64,000 nt of DNA. It comes from an uncultured Lachnoclostridium sp. (GTDB lineage Bacteria > Bacillota > Clostridia > Lachnospirales > Lachnospiraceae). Numbering within the stretch: the stretch's first letter is position 1; every line of letters starts with the position of its first letter. The notes under the pieces were generated by a model. The model was given only the letters and a program-made list of their open reading frames with translations. It had not been told where the DNA came from and did not search any database. Below, piece by piece: positions 15,181 through 25,300 of this stretch. A program made the position numbers and the translations under genes. The DNA lies in contig CALWLW010000001.1 of the NCBI GenBank assembly GCA_944381625.1, positions 248,001 through 312,000 of the forward strand, given 5' to 3'.

Positions 15181-16974
15181 CTATTGTATCACTGTTTCCT
15201 CCCCCGTACACTCCGCCATCACCGCGGAGAATGGCTGGAGCGTGCATACCAGCTCGTCCTCTTCCATCCACAGCACGCATTCATCTTCTCTGGTGCTTCC
15301 GCCGAACCGCTGCCAGTCGCTGTACAGAAGCACTTTCCCTGCTTTCAGCCCGGACAGGCGGATCCGGTATTCTTCCTGTCTCTGTTCACTGAAATTAAAG
15401 ACCGCCGCAAGCCGCTCTTTGCCGCTTCTCCTGAGGACCGCATAGATCCTCCGCTCTTCCTGATGGCAGTCCAGCCATTCAAATCCTTCATCCTGGTAAT
15501 CCCAGGCCCAGAATGCCGGATGGGACAGATACAGCCCGTTCAATTCCGATATATAATGAAGGAAAGCGTCGTGAACCGGATAACGGAGCAGTTCCCAGTC
15601 CTGTTCCCTCTTTTCATCCCATTCCCGGAAATGTCCGATCTCATTCCCCATAAAATTCAGCTTTTTCCCCGGATGGATCATCATGTAAAGGTACATGGCC
15701 CTGGCCTGCGGGAATTTCTGTTCATACCGTCCGTTCATTTTCTGCAGCACCGTCGCCTTGCCGTGCACCACTTCATCATGGGAGAACGGAAGGAGAAAAT
15801 GTTCGTCCCGGAAATACATCATGGAGAAGGTCAGCTTGTGGTATTTCTCCGTCCTGTCCTCCGGATTGCTCTGGAAATATTCCAGGGTATCGTGCATCCA
15901 TCCCAGATCCCATTTGTAGTCGAAGCCCAGCCCGCCCTGATCCGTGCTCTTCGTAACGCCGGGGAAATTGGTGGAATCCTCCGCCGCCAGGATACAGCCG
16001 GGGTGAAGCTTTTTCAATCCCTGATTCATATGTTTCAGGAACGCCGTCGCGTTTCCGTTGACGCCCCGCCGCTCGTCCCCCTGCCAGTAGATCATACGGC
16101 TGATGGCATCCATCCGAAGGCCGTCGAAATGATACTCTTTCAGCCAGTAATTGGCCGCCGACTGCAGGAAGCTTTTCACCTCTCCGCGGGAATGCATGAA
16201 ATTGCAGCTTCCCCACTCGCTGACACCCACATCCTGATGGGGATATTCATACAACGCCGTCCCATCGTACTGGGACAGTCCATAGGCGTCCAGCGCAAAA
16301 TGCGCCGGCACAAAATCCAGGATCACCCCGATCCCGTTCTGATGCAGAAGGTCAATCAACTCCATCAGTTCCGCCGTTGTACCGTACCGGCTGGTGGGCG
16401 CGAAAAAGCCCGTCGCCTGGTATCCCCAGCTCTCATCGCAGGGATGTTCTCCCAGAGGCAGGAATTCCACATAATTGTATCCTCCTGCCTTCAGATAATC
16501 GATCAGGGGCTTCGCCAGTTCGTCATATCCGTACCAGGACCCGTCTTCCTTTCTCCTCCAGGATCCGGCATGCATCTCATAAATGTTCAGAGGCCCGTCC
16601 TGGCGCGCCGTCCTGCGTTTCATCCACTGCTGGTCATGAAATGTGTAGGCGCCCAGCGAGCGGACTACCGATTTATGGTCAGGACGCAGTTCCATGCCGA
16701 AACCGTAAGGGTCGCAGTGATCCTGAAAATTGCCGTCCCTTTTCCAGATCCTGTATTCATAGACGCTCCCCTCTCCGGCTTCCGATACCATGGCCTCATA
16801 GAAATTTCCGTCGTGAACCCGGCGCATGGGAACCGCCCTGCCCCCAATGAGAACCTCGATCCGCTCCGCGCCCGGCGCAAAGGTGCGGAAAATCGTCCCC
16901 TCCGGCGTGATATGAGCGCCCAGATATTCGTAGGCGTCGAAGATTTCCCCTGTATAAAAACCATACATGTCCAT
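15181..16974 (-). CDS. glgB: 1,4-alpha-glucan branching enzyme
   Basis: This 597-residue GH13 enzyme introduces alpha-1,6 branches into glycogen. The N-terminal CBM48-like module covers about residues 15-110. The catalytic barrel shows DFVPAHFALD (region I), DGLRMDAIS (nucleophile Asp), AEDSTNFP (acid/base Glu) and LPFSHDEVVHGK (third Asp region). The ATG at 16974 has GGAGG upstream; the in-frame ATG at 17055 has no ribosome site. No other glycogen gene is adjacent, so the gene is detached from a glg operon. It is transcribed away from the TetR gene; their shared 141-nt spacer may hold a TetR operator. Confidence 0.9.
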   Translation of the reverse strand: MDMYGFYTGEIFDAYEYLGAHITPEGTIFRTFAPGAERIEVLIGGRAVPMRRVHDGNFYEAMVSEAGEGSVYEYRIWKRDGNFQDHCDPYGFGMELRPDHKSVVRSLGAYTFHDQQWMKRRTARQDGPLNIYEMHAGSWRRKEDGSWYGYDELAKPLIDYLKAGGYNYVEFLPLGEHPCDESWGYQATGFFAPTSRYGTTAELMELIDLLHQNGIGVILDFVPAHFALDAYGLSQYDGTALYEYPHQDVGVSEWGSCNFMHSRGEVKSFLQSAANYWLKEYHFDGLRMDAISRMIYWQGDERRGVNGNATAFLKHMNQGLKKLHPGCILAAEDSTNFPGVTKSTDQGGLGFDYKWDLGWMHDTLEYFQSNPEDRTEKYHKLTFSMMYFRDEHFLLPFSHDEVVHGKATVLQKMNGRYEQKFPQARAMYLYMMIHPGKKLNFMGNEIGHFREWDEKREQDWELLRYPVHDAFLHYISELNGLYLSHPAFWAWDYQDEGFEWLDCHQEERRIYAVLRRSGKERLAAVFNFSEQRQEEYRIRLSGLKAGKVLLYSDWQRFGGSTREDECVLWMEEDELVCTLQPFSAVMAECTGEETVIQ

Positions 16975-17115
16975 AAAAATACCTCCATCAAATAATTGAC
17001 AGTCGTCTAATATTTTCGTATCATTATGGTAACAGCTCAGGGAAGAAAAAACCATTTACAATTTTTCCCGATGGTAAACTAATGGACACATTTTAAAAAT
17101 CGTACAGGAGTTTTT

Positions 17116-17661
17116 ATGGATTTGAGAGAACAAAAGACAAAGAGAAGCATACGGAACGCTTTTTTAGATCTGAGGGCGCGCAAACCCCTGGAACGGATCA
17201 CGATAAAGGAACTGGCGGAGCTGGCTCAGATCAGCAAAGCCACCTTTTATCTCCATTACCAGGACATCTATGATCTCTCCTCCCGCATGCAGGACGATGT
17301 GATCCGCAGGATCCTGGATAGCATCGAACGGCCAGACCTGTTCGTGGAAGATCCGACCCGTTTCACGCTGCAGCTGTTTGAGGCGTTCAACGCGCAGCAG
17401 AATATCATTGATATTCTCTTTTCCGGGACGCAGGCGTCTGTACTGCCCATCCGCATTGAGGCGGCGCTGAAAGAACATATTTTCAGCATCCTGCCGGACA
17501 CGCGCAGGGACGCCCGGTTTCAGATCTCTCTCACATACCAGGTTCTTGGAGGGTATTATGCCTATACAGAAAACCGGAAATTATTCGGGGATGCCTGCGT
17601 GAGGGAAGCACTGGAGGAGATTGTCGGCCTGCTGCATCCTGATGCGGGGAGGGAAAATTGA
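17116..17661 (+). CDS. TetR family transcriptional regulator
   Basis: This 181-residue protein has an N-terminal TetR helix-turn-helix (TKRSIRNAFLDL, ITIKELAELAQISKATFYLHYQDIYDL, residues about 8-55) and an unrecognised helical ligand-binding domain. AGGAG precedes the ATG. It is divergent from glgB, so it may repress glgB or itself, but a clear palindromic operator was not identified in the spacer. The effector is unknown. Confidence 0.8.
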   Translation: MDLREQKTKRSIRNAFLDLRARKPLERITIKELAELAQISKATFYLHYQDIYDLSSRMQDDVIRRILDSIERPDLFVEDPTRFTLQLFEAFNAQQNIIDILFSGTQASVLPIRIEAALKEHIFSILPDTRRDARFQISLTYQVLGGYYAYTENRKLFGDACVREALEEIVGLLHPDAGREN

Positions 17662-17723
17662 AAGTACCTTCTCAAAAGGGACCGCATCCGCAGCCCGGAC
17701 CGGTCCCTTTCCATTTCCGTCAT

Positions 17724-18224
17724 TCATGCCGCTGTAGGTACCACGACTACTCTGCCGCGCCTTGCCAGCGCCACCGCCACGTTGCACACTTCCAGAACGG
17801 CGCATACCTTATCGGCGATCGAGATGATCACCCCTTCCCTGTTGGTGGGAACGGGACCCAGCGGGAACATGTGCGTCAGGATGGCGTCACATTCCTTCTG
17901 GCTGAGTTCAAAATACCGGCTGCTGTTTTTCGCCGCCGCTTTCGGATGATAGAACACCTGCCGTTCCCCGGTAGGCGTCTCCTCGCTGAAGTCATACGGA
18001 CAAAAATCATGCAGAAGCCCCGCCCTTGCCGCTGCTCTCGCATCGCATCCCAATCGTCTCGCTATCTTCCAGGAGAAGTAGGAAACATTGAGGCTGTGCA
18101 GGAGCCGGTTGCTCCTCTGATGATGGCAATACTGGCACAGCGACAGGAATTCCTTATTTCGGAGTATCTCCCGCACCTCATCCAGGTACTCTTCGGAGAC
18201 CTCCGGTGAACAATGTATCTCCAT
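17724..18224 (-). CDS. HD-domain phosphohydrolase-like protein
   Basis: This 166-residue protein has an HD metal-dependent phosphohydrolase pattern: LLHSLNVSYFSW (first His), GLLHDFCPYDF (HD pair), DAILTHMFPLG (His) and IISIADKVCAV (Asp). Such small HD proteins may hydrolyse nucleotides; no substrate is assignable. The ATG at 18224 is preferred because the conserved part begins there; an upstream in-frame ATG at 18326 adds 34 residues. It is convergent with the TetR gene and about 120 nt downstream of the NusG-II protein. Confidence 0.7.
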   Translation of the reverse strand: MEIHCSPEVSEEYLDEVREILRNKEFLSLCQYCHHQRSNRLLHSLNVSYFSWKIARRLGCDARAAARAGLLHDFCPYDFSEETPTGERQVFYHPKAAAKNSSRYFELSQKECDAILTHMFPLGPVPTNREGVIISIADKVCAVLEVCNVAVALARRGRVVVVPTAA

Positions 18225-18342
18225 TGGTATCACCCGCTTTCCTTGTATGTTACTTATATTATGAGAGCTTTTGACGGAAAATACAAGTGATTTTCTGATA
18301 TTTTCTGGTTTTTTAATGAATTTCATTACAGTTCCTGCGAGT

Positions 18343-18723
18343 CTACCTTACCACCGCGTCCATCCCCTGATCCTGCGCATACTCGATGACCAGACGGTTG
18401 GGCAGGCAGACGATGGGCGCCGCGGAGGAGAGCCAGCCCATATGCACACAGGTCTGGTCAGGACATTCGGCCCGCTCCACCCGGATCCGGCCGTCCTGGA
18501 TCTGGATAGTATTGGTACTGCCCTCATATTCCACATCAAAGGTCTGATCCTCTGCGGACGCCAGATCGATAGTATATAAGATCCGGCCGTCCTGAGAGAT
18601 CTGTACGGCTGTGCCTTCCGGCTTCTCAAGCAGACGCATGCCGCCCAGTATCCCCGCCAGTATGGCGGCCAGCAAAAGTGCGGCCGCCGTCAGCTTTTTC
18701 TTTTTCTCCGTCATTATTTCCAT
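18343..18723 (-). CDS. Membrane-anchored NusG domain II protein
   Basis: This 126-residue protein has a single N-terminal transmembrane helix (about residues 10-28) followed by a small beta domain of the NusG_II family (ISQDGRILYTIDL, NTIQIQDGRIRV, ECPDQTCVHMGWLSS, IVCLPNRLVIE). In many Firmicutes such proteins sit next to respiratory or FMN-transfer genes; here it follows the ABC exporter pair by 91 nt and may be the last gene of that long operon. The Cys pair in CPDQTCV is conserved in the family. Function unknown. Confidence 0.75.
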   Translation of the reverse strand: MEIMTEKKKKLTAAALLLAAILAGILGGMRLLEKPEGTAVQISQDGRILYTIDLASAEDQTFDVEYEGSTNTIQIQDGRIRVERAECPDQTCVHMGWLSSAAPIVCLPNRLVIEYAQDQGMDAVVR

Positions 18724-18774
18724 TTTCCTTTCTGTGCCGGTCCGTCTCCGTGCCTGCCTGTTTCTGTGTCAGTT

Positions 18775-18837
18775 CAGTTCAAACACCTGCGTCGCTTCAG
18801 TTCAAACATCCGCGTCAGCTCAGTTCAAACATACCGT
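18775..18837. repeat. 23-bp tandem repeat (2.7 copies) at the 3' end of the ABC exporter gene
   Basis: Units 18775-18797, 18798-18820 and the partial 18821-18837 share CAGTTCAAACA. On the minus strand this repeats the last codons of the exporter gene (coding for FEL) after its stop codon. It looks like a slippage duplication of the gene end; no promoter or hairpin function is evident. Confidence 0.7.
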
Positions 18838-20659
18838 GATAGAGCTGATAGTATCTGCCCTTCTGGGCCAGCAGATCCTTGTGGTCCCCTCTCTCCATGA
18901 TCTGCCCCTGCTCCAGTACCATGATAGCGTCCGCGTTGCGGACCGTGCTGAGCCGGTGGGCGATCACAAAGACCGTGCGGCCTTCCATCAGCTGATCCAT
19001 GCCTTTTTCAATCAATGCCTCCGTGCGGGTGTCCACGGAGGAGGTGGCCTCATCCAGGATCAGCACCGGAGGATCCGCCACGGCGGCCCTGGCGATGGCC
19101 AGAAGCTGCCGCTGCCCCTGGGACAGATTGGATCCGTCGGCTGTCACCATGGTGTCGTATCCCTTGGGCAGACGGCGGATGAAGGAATCCGCATTGGCGA
19201 TCCTGGCCGCGTGTTCGATCTCATCCTGTGTGGCGTCAAGTTTGCCGAAACGGATATTATCGGCGATGGTCCCTGTGAAAAGGTGGGTATCCTGCAGCAC
19301 GATTCCCAGAGAACGGCGCAGGGCGTCTTTCCTGATGTCCTTCACATCGATGCCGTCGTAGAGCACGCTGCCGCCCTGTACATCGTAAAAACGGTTGATC
19401 AGGTTGGTAATGGTCGTCTTCCCGGCACCGGTGGAGCCTACAAACGCGATCTTCTGGCCGGGATGGGCGTACAGGCTGATATTTTTCAGGATGGGGTGTC
19501 CTTCCTCATATCCAAAATCCACATCCACAAACCGCACGTCTCCCTGCAGGGAAACCAGCGTCCCGTCCGGCTTCTTCCAGGCCCAGTGGCCGGTCCGCTC
19601 TTCACAGGCGGCCCATTTTCCATCCACCTTACGGACACGCACCAGATCTGTCTGTCCCTCGTCTGTTTCCGGTTCCTGCTGCATGACATGGAACACCCTT
19701 TCCGCCCCGGCCAGCGCAGACAGCAGGAAATTGCTCTGCTGCGTGAACTGGTTGATGGGCAGAGCGGCCTGGCGGACGAAGACCAGATAACTGGCCAGGC
19801 TGCCCACATCCGTCATGCCCTTCAGAGCCATAATGCCGCCCAGGACGGCTACGGCCGCATAATTGATGTAGGATATACTGACCACCGCAGGAATCATGGT
19901 CGCCGCATAACCCTGCGCGCCGGTGCCCGCTTTTTGGAGCTCTTCGTTTTTCCGGCGGAAAATTTCCAGGTTTGCCTCCTCATGGTTGAATACTTTGACC
20001 ACCTTCTGGCCGCTGACCATTTCCTCGATGTAGCCGTCCAGGTCTCCCAGACTCTCCTGCTGGCGGGAATAATACCGCTTGCTGCGCCTGCCGCTGAAAC
20101 GGATGTACAAAAACATCGCCGCATATCCCAGAACCACCAGCAGGGACAGCCGCCAGTTCAGGACAAACAGAAGGACCAGGGTTCCCACAATCTGGATAAA
20201 GCTCTGGATCACCATGGCAAAGCTGTTGTTCAGCGCATCGGAGATAGTATCCACGTCGTTGGTAAAATAGCTCATCACATCCCCGTGCCGGTTCGTATCA
20301 AAAAATTTCAGAGGAAGCCCCTGCAGATGGGAGAACAGATCCCGGCGGATATCGAACAGTATCTGCTGGGACGCCCGCACCATCCCCTGGGTATAGCCGT
20401 ACGCTGCCAGCGCGCCCGCCGCATAGATCAGCGCCGTAAGGGCAACGCCCCGGATCAGCGCCGGTACGCCGCCGTCCGCCAGGTGGTTCACAATGGGACG
20501 GATCATATAGGTGCCCAATAGATTGGCCATGGCGCTGACCGACACCAGCACTGCCACTGCCAGAAGCATGAATTTGTGCCGCCCCATATAGGCCAGCAGC
20601 ATGTTCACTGTATATCTCAGATTCTCCGGCTTTTTGCCGCTGAACTGCCGTGCCGCCAT
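18815..20659 (-). CDS. ABC exporter subunit with canonical ATPase site (TM288-like)
   Basis: This 614-residue half-transporter has six predicted transmembrane helices (about residues 30-320) and a C-terminal ATPase domain: GSTGAGKTT (Walker A), NLSQGQRQLLAIARA (signature, with Q in place of the usual G) and VLILDEATSSVD (Walker B with catalytic Glu). An insertion of about 45 residues (around 330-375, rich in charged residues) precedes the ATPase. Its start overlaps the stop of the partner gene by one base (TAATG). A normal Walker B with an altered signature is what one half of a heterodimeric exporter shows; the partner carries the reverse. Likely substrates are drugs, lipids or peptides. Confidence 0.88.
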   Translation of the reverse strand: MAARQFSGKKPENLRYTVNMLLAYMGRHKFMLLAVAVLVSVSAMANLLGTYMIRPIVNHLADGGVPALIRGVALTALIYAAGALAAYGYTQGMVRASQQILFDIRRDLFSHLQGLPLKFFDTNRHGDVMSYFTNDVDTISDALNNSFAMVIQSFIQIVGTLVLLFVLNWRLSLLVVLGYAAMFLYIRFSGRRSKRYYSRQQESLGDLDGYIEEMVSGQKVVKVFNHEEANLEIFRRKNEELQKAGTGAQGYAATMIPAVVSISYINYAAVAVLGGIMALKGMTDVGSLASYLVFVRQAALPINQFTQQSNFLLSALAGAERVFHVMQQEPETDEGQTDLVRVRKVDGKWAACEERTGHWAWKKPDGTLVSLQGDVRFVDVDFGYEEGHPILKNISLYAHPGQKIAFVGSTGAGKTTITNLINRFYDVQGGSVLYDGIDVKDIRKDALRRSLGIVLQDTHLFTGTIADNIRFGKLDATQDEIEHAARIANADSFIRRLPKGYDTMVTADGSNLSQGQRQLLAIARAAVADPPVLILDEATSSVDTRTEALIEKGMDQLMEGRTVFVIAHRLSTVRNADAIMVLEQGQIMERGDHKDLLAQKGRYYQLYHGMFELS

Positions 20660-22389
20660 TATTCCGCGCCTCCTCTCATCTGCGAATGGTAGATCTCCTG
20701 ATAAATGGGATCGCGGGCCAGAAGCTCCGGATGCGTTCCCACTGCGTGTATTTTGCCGTCGTCCAGGATCACAATCTGGTCTGTATTCATGACGGAGGTG
20801 ATCCGCTGTGCGATCACGATCTTGGTCACCTGTGTCCGGGCGGCCAGCTCCGCGCGGATCTTTCCTTCCGTGGCGGTGTCCACCGCACTGGTGGAATCGT
20901 CCAGGATCAGTATTTTGGGATGCTTCAAAAGCGCCCGCGCAATACAGAGCCTCTGCTTCTGCCCTCCGGAAAGATTGGCCGCGCCCTGCCCAAGATCCGT
21001 ATCCAGCCCATCCGGCATCCGCTCCAGAAATTCGTCCGCGCAGGCTGCCCGGCAGGCGTCCAGAAGCGCGCTGTCGTCCGCGTCAGGATTGCCCCAGAGA
21101 AGGTTCTCCCGGATGGTTCCCGAAAACAGCACATTTTTCTGCAGAACGATTGCCACCGCGTCCCTCAGCGCTTTCAGGCTGTACTCCCGCACATCCTTTC
21201 CGCCCACGCGCACCACGCCTTCCGTGGCGTCGTACAGACGCGGAATCAGCTGTACCAGCGTGGTTTTGGAAGAACCGGTCCCTCCCAGGATCCCAATGCT
21301 CTGTCCCGCTTTTATATGCAGGTTCACGCCCGACAGAGCGTATTCCCTGGCATCGGTGCGGTATTTAAAAGAGACGTTTTCAAAATCCACGCTGCCATCC
21401 GGCACTTTCTCATCCGCATGCTCCGGCGACGTGAGGACAATCTGTTCGTCCAATACTTCGTTGATCCGGACGGCGCTGGCCAGAGACCGGCTGAGCAGCA
21501 GGAATACGTTGGCGATCATCATAAGAGAGTTCATCACCTGCATCACATAGCTGAGAAACCCGGTCAGATCCCCCACCTGAAGCGTCCCCGCCAGGATCAT
21601 GTTCCCGCCGAACCACAGCATCAGTATGATCACCAGATACATGGCTGCCTGGAAGACCGGAAGGTTCAGGACCGCCACCCGGAAGGTGTCCCTGCTGGCT
21701 CCCGCCAGTTCCGTATTCACTTCCTGGAACCGTTCCTCCTCATAGACGCCCCGGACGAACGCCTTGACCGCCCGGATTGCCGTAAGGCACTCCTGCACGA
21801 CGCTGTTCAGCTGATCCACCTGTTTTTGCAGCAGCGTGTATCTGGGGCCTACCCTCCTGGTAATAAAGAACAGGGCGACGCCCAGCGCCGGCGCGCAGAC
21901 CACGAAGATCAGCGCCAGCCTGGCGTTCATCCAAAAGGAAAGCCCCACGCCCATAATCAGCATGAACGGCCCTCTGACCAGCGGACGGAACCCTCCGTTC
22001 ACCGCATTCTGAAGCACGGTCACATCCGTCGTCATGCGGGTGATCAGTGAGGAGGACGCGAAGTGGTCCAGGTTGGAAAACGAATAGTTCTGTACATGCT
22101 GATACTCTGCTTCCCTGATCCGGGCGCCCCACCCATAGGAGGCCCTGGCCGCAAAGCGGGCGTATAAAAGACCCGTAATCAGCGCAAACACTGCGCAGAC
22201 GCCCATCTGCAGCCCTTTGTGGAAGATATAGGCCGTGTCCCTGCCGGCGACTCCAACGTCAATCAGATCCGCAGTCAGTACGGGGATAAAAAGCTCAAAA
22301 CAGCTTTCGATCAGTACCAGTATGACTCCGATGCATACATCTTTCCCATATGGTCCCATAAGTTTTAAAAGTCTTTTGATATCCTGCAT
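20659..22389 (-). CDS. ABC exporter subunit with degenerate ATPase site (TM287-like)
   Basis: This 576-residue half-transporter has six transmembrane helices (about residues 15-300) and an ATPase domain with GGTGSSKTT (Walker A), NLSGGQKQRLCIARA (intact signature) and ILILDDSTSAVD, where Asp replaces the catalytic Glu. Together with the next gene it should form one heterodimer with one active and one degenerate nucleotide site. It starts 10 nt after the DUF4132 gene, with AGGGG before the ATG, so it is probably co-transcribed with the upstream Yeh-type module. Whether that link is functional is not known. Confidence 0.88.
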   Translation of the reverse strand: MQDIKRLLKLMGPYGKDVCIGVILVLIESCFELFIPVLTADLIDVGVAGRDTAYIFHKGLQMGVCAVFALITGLLYARFAARASYGWGARIREAEYQHVQNYSFSNLDHFASSSLITRMTTDVTVLQNAVNGGFRPLVRGPFMLIMGVGLSFWMNARLALIFVVCAPALGVALFFITRRVGPRYTLLQKQVDQLNSVVQECLTAIRAVKAFVRGVYEEERFQEVNTELAGASRDTFRVAVLNLPVFQAAMYLVIILMLWFGGNMILAGTLQVGDLTGFLSYVMQVMNSLMMIANVFLLLSRSLASAVRINEVLDEQIVLTSPEHADEKVPDGSVDFENVSFKYRTDAREYALSGVNLHIKAGQSIGILGGTGSSKTTLVQLIPRLYDATEGVVRVGGKDVREYSLKALRDAVAIVLQKNVLFSGTIRENLLWGNPDADDSALLDACRAACADEFLERMPDGLDTDLGQGAANLSGGQKQRLCIARALLKHPKILILDDSTSAVDTATEGKIRAELAARTQVTKIVIAQRITSVMNTDQIVILDDGKIHAVGTHPELLARDPIYQEIYHSQMRGGAE

Positions 22390-22399
22390 GGTATCCCCT

Positions 22400-25300
22400 C
22401 TATCTCCTGCACTCCGGATAATCCAGCTTCTCCTGGCTGGACGCCGTGGCCCGCGTCAGCTGCAGGACGATCTCGCTGAAATACCTGGGCGGGACCTGAT
22501 CCAGCCTGTACTGGTGCTCTTTTTTCACCGTATCGTACACGTAGCTTCCCCTGGCGACGGTTCCCGCCTGATAGAACAGCGCTCCGTAGACCGTCACCTC
22601 GTCGTTTTCATCTGCCACATAGCTTCCGGAAAATTCCAGTTCCACGCCCATGGCCCCGTCTTCCCGGTAGAACGTCGTATAGACGCCCGCATCCTGGACG
22701 GAACCCCGGTACCAGCCCATGCCCTGCAGTTTTCCGGACAGGGAAAGCCCGTTCAGCACCTTGCCGCCGAACCGGGTCAACTCGGCCTTCCCGCGCTCTT
22801 CTTCGTCCATCCGGAAGATGGGACGGTCCAGCTGTTCGATGGGCTGGATCACTTCGTAATCGGCAAGCTGCTCCTTCCAGACCTTCCGCTCCTCCTCCGG
22901 CAGTTCGATGGGATGGACAAGGCCGATCTGTCCGTCCGCCGGGAATTCATATTCCTCTTCGTCCATGGTATTGAAGCTGCCGTCCTCCATATAACGGAAC
23001 GTGGCCGTCAGCGCGCCGTCCTTGTAAAGCCCCCAGATCAGCCCGATGGCAAACTGGTGCATCACCGGATTTTTCACAAACAGGGCCTTCCACTGCTCCG
23101 CATTCCAGAGCCGTTCCGCGGACAGAGCCTGTTCCAGACGCAGTTTCTGGTTTGCCGCCACGGTTTTCAGCTGTTTTTTCACCTGTTTGAACTCTTCGTA
23201 GGAGGCTTTCGCTTTTTCGGGATCGTCTTTCTTGCCGGGCGCGGGCATGCTTTTCAGGCGTTTTTCGTTCTCATCAAAGACTTCCAGTTCCAGGGCCGGC
23301 GTGAGATAGACATGGAAGGATCTGGCGCCATAGTCAAAGGTACGTTTCATGCTCTCGTCAAATCCCAGATCCGGCACAATCCGGTCTTCCAGCTCCGCGC
23401 GGCTGATGCCCAGGGAGGAGGCCGCATAATCCAGCGCCTGGGCGGCGGCCGCCTTCACCTGACGGAATTTGAATTTTCTGGAAATCTGATCCACCAAGAG
23501 CAGCGCTTCGGAGCTCCCGTTCAGAGCCAGCGCTTTCACCGCCTCCGCAGCCAGCGCGCCGCGGGCGTGCTGGGGCCACTCCTGGATCTGATGGCGGAAC
23601 AGCGGGACCGCCTCTTCCTGTCCATGGATGGAGGCAGCATAGAGCACCCATTTTTTCTTGGCTTCCGCTCCCGTATCCATCCATTTGTCAAACAGCTCCC
23701 TCACGTACTGCCCCAGTTCTTTTACGTCCAGTTCCTGGGCCAGCCTCTTCGCCTCGGGACTGACTCCCGGCACGGACATGTCTGCATAAGCGGTGAGCAG
23801 GGCCTGAAGATACTCTTCCGGTGCGGGGCTTCCGTCTGTTTTGTGGACCGGGCTGAACGGAGTCTCATATGCCCAGGCCACCTTTCTCTTCTTTCCGCCC
23901 TTCAGGATATCCGCCGCCAGCTTTTCCACTGTCACAGATCCGGTCAGGGCTTCGGCGGCCTCTTCACTGTCCGCGCCCAGGCAGTCCTGGAGCAGCGCTT
24001 TTACTTTCTTACTCTTTTCCTTTTCCAGAGCCGCAGCCAGTTCTTCCCTGTACCGATCCACGCCCCACTCTTTCATGATCCGCACCGCCAGTTCTCTTTC
24101 CTGGGCTTTCCCGGAGCCCAGAAGCGCCCGGATCCTGGGTTCCCATTCCACATGTTCCCCGCAGATCTCCACAAGGGTTCCCTGCACCTGACGGGAACTG
24201 TCCAGGGCGCAGGAAAAGATCGCCTCTTCCTCCCGCTTCCAGTCCGTATCCAGCACGCGCAGGCAGATGGCCCGTCCTATGGAGGTACTGCTCTTCAATG
24301 CCTGGTAAAATTCTTCCCTGTGCTCCTCCAGACTGTGGGACAGGATTTCCACCGCCGCGTCCAGAAGCTGTTTTTTGTCGTACTCCTGATAATAGGAGGA
24401 ATAGATCCCTTCCAGGGCGTCCGCCTGGTACTGTATGGAAACACCCTCTTCCTCCAACAGCCGCAGCAGACTTTCCAGGTTCTTTTTCAGATTTCCGGTT
24501 TTCAGTCCTCTGACGCCTTTCCTGGGCCAATAACGCGCGGCAAGAAAACCTCCATGCATCTTCAGTGCATTCAAAACCACATTTCTTCGGTAGAGCTGCA
24601 TGGCCTTTCCGTCCCCGTCTTCCGGCAGTTCCATATCCTTATAATAGTAACCAAGTCCTCGGAAGGAATTGACAAACGGAAGGAGCTTCTCCAGGGGAAT
24701 CTCGCCCAGCAGATACTGCCGCGCTTCCGTCCGCCCCGTGGTCAGCCCTCTTGTCATTTCTTCCGCCATCCGATCAAAATAACTGCTTTCGGAGAGCTCC
24801 GCCAGCTTCTTATACAGTGCGCGATCCTTTTTCCGAACCTGTTCCGACAGATATTTGTAACTGTCCGTGGTCAGAGAAGCGTCCTGCGCTTCCTTCAGCA
24901 CCAGGTCCGGGTATCGGGCAATCATACGCTGGAGATTCCCGTTCATCCGGTGTATCACGTACCAGTGGATGAAAAATGTTGTGCTGGCCGGAAATGTCTG
25001 TTCCAAGGTCTCCGCCTGATCCTGGAACCAGGCGTCCTCCGAGATCAGCAGGCAGGCCGACAGGGTATCCTCAGGCTTTGCCGCCGCCATGATCTGGAGA
25101 AAGGCCAGAAAGCTGTCCGAATAAGGCAGAGCCAGAAACGCGCTGCCGCAAAACAGCATCAGAAGATAGTCGTCCGTCTGCTTTCCTTCCAGTATTTTCA
25201 ACAGGGACGCAGGAAATGCACCGCGGGGATTTCCGTTATTTATGTAATTCTCAATCTCTCGTTTCTCCTCTTCTTTCAGCGTCCCTCCAAACACAAGAGG

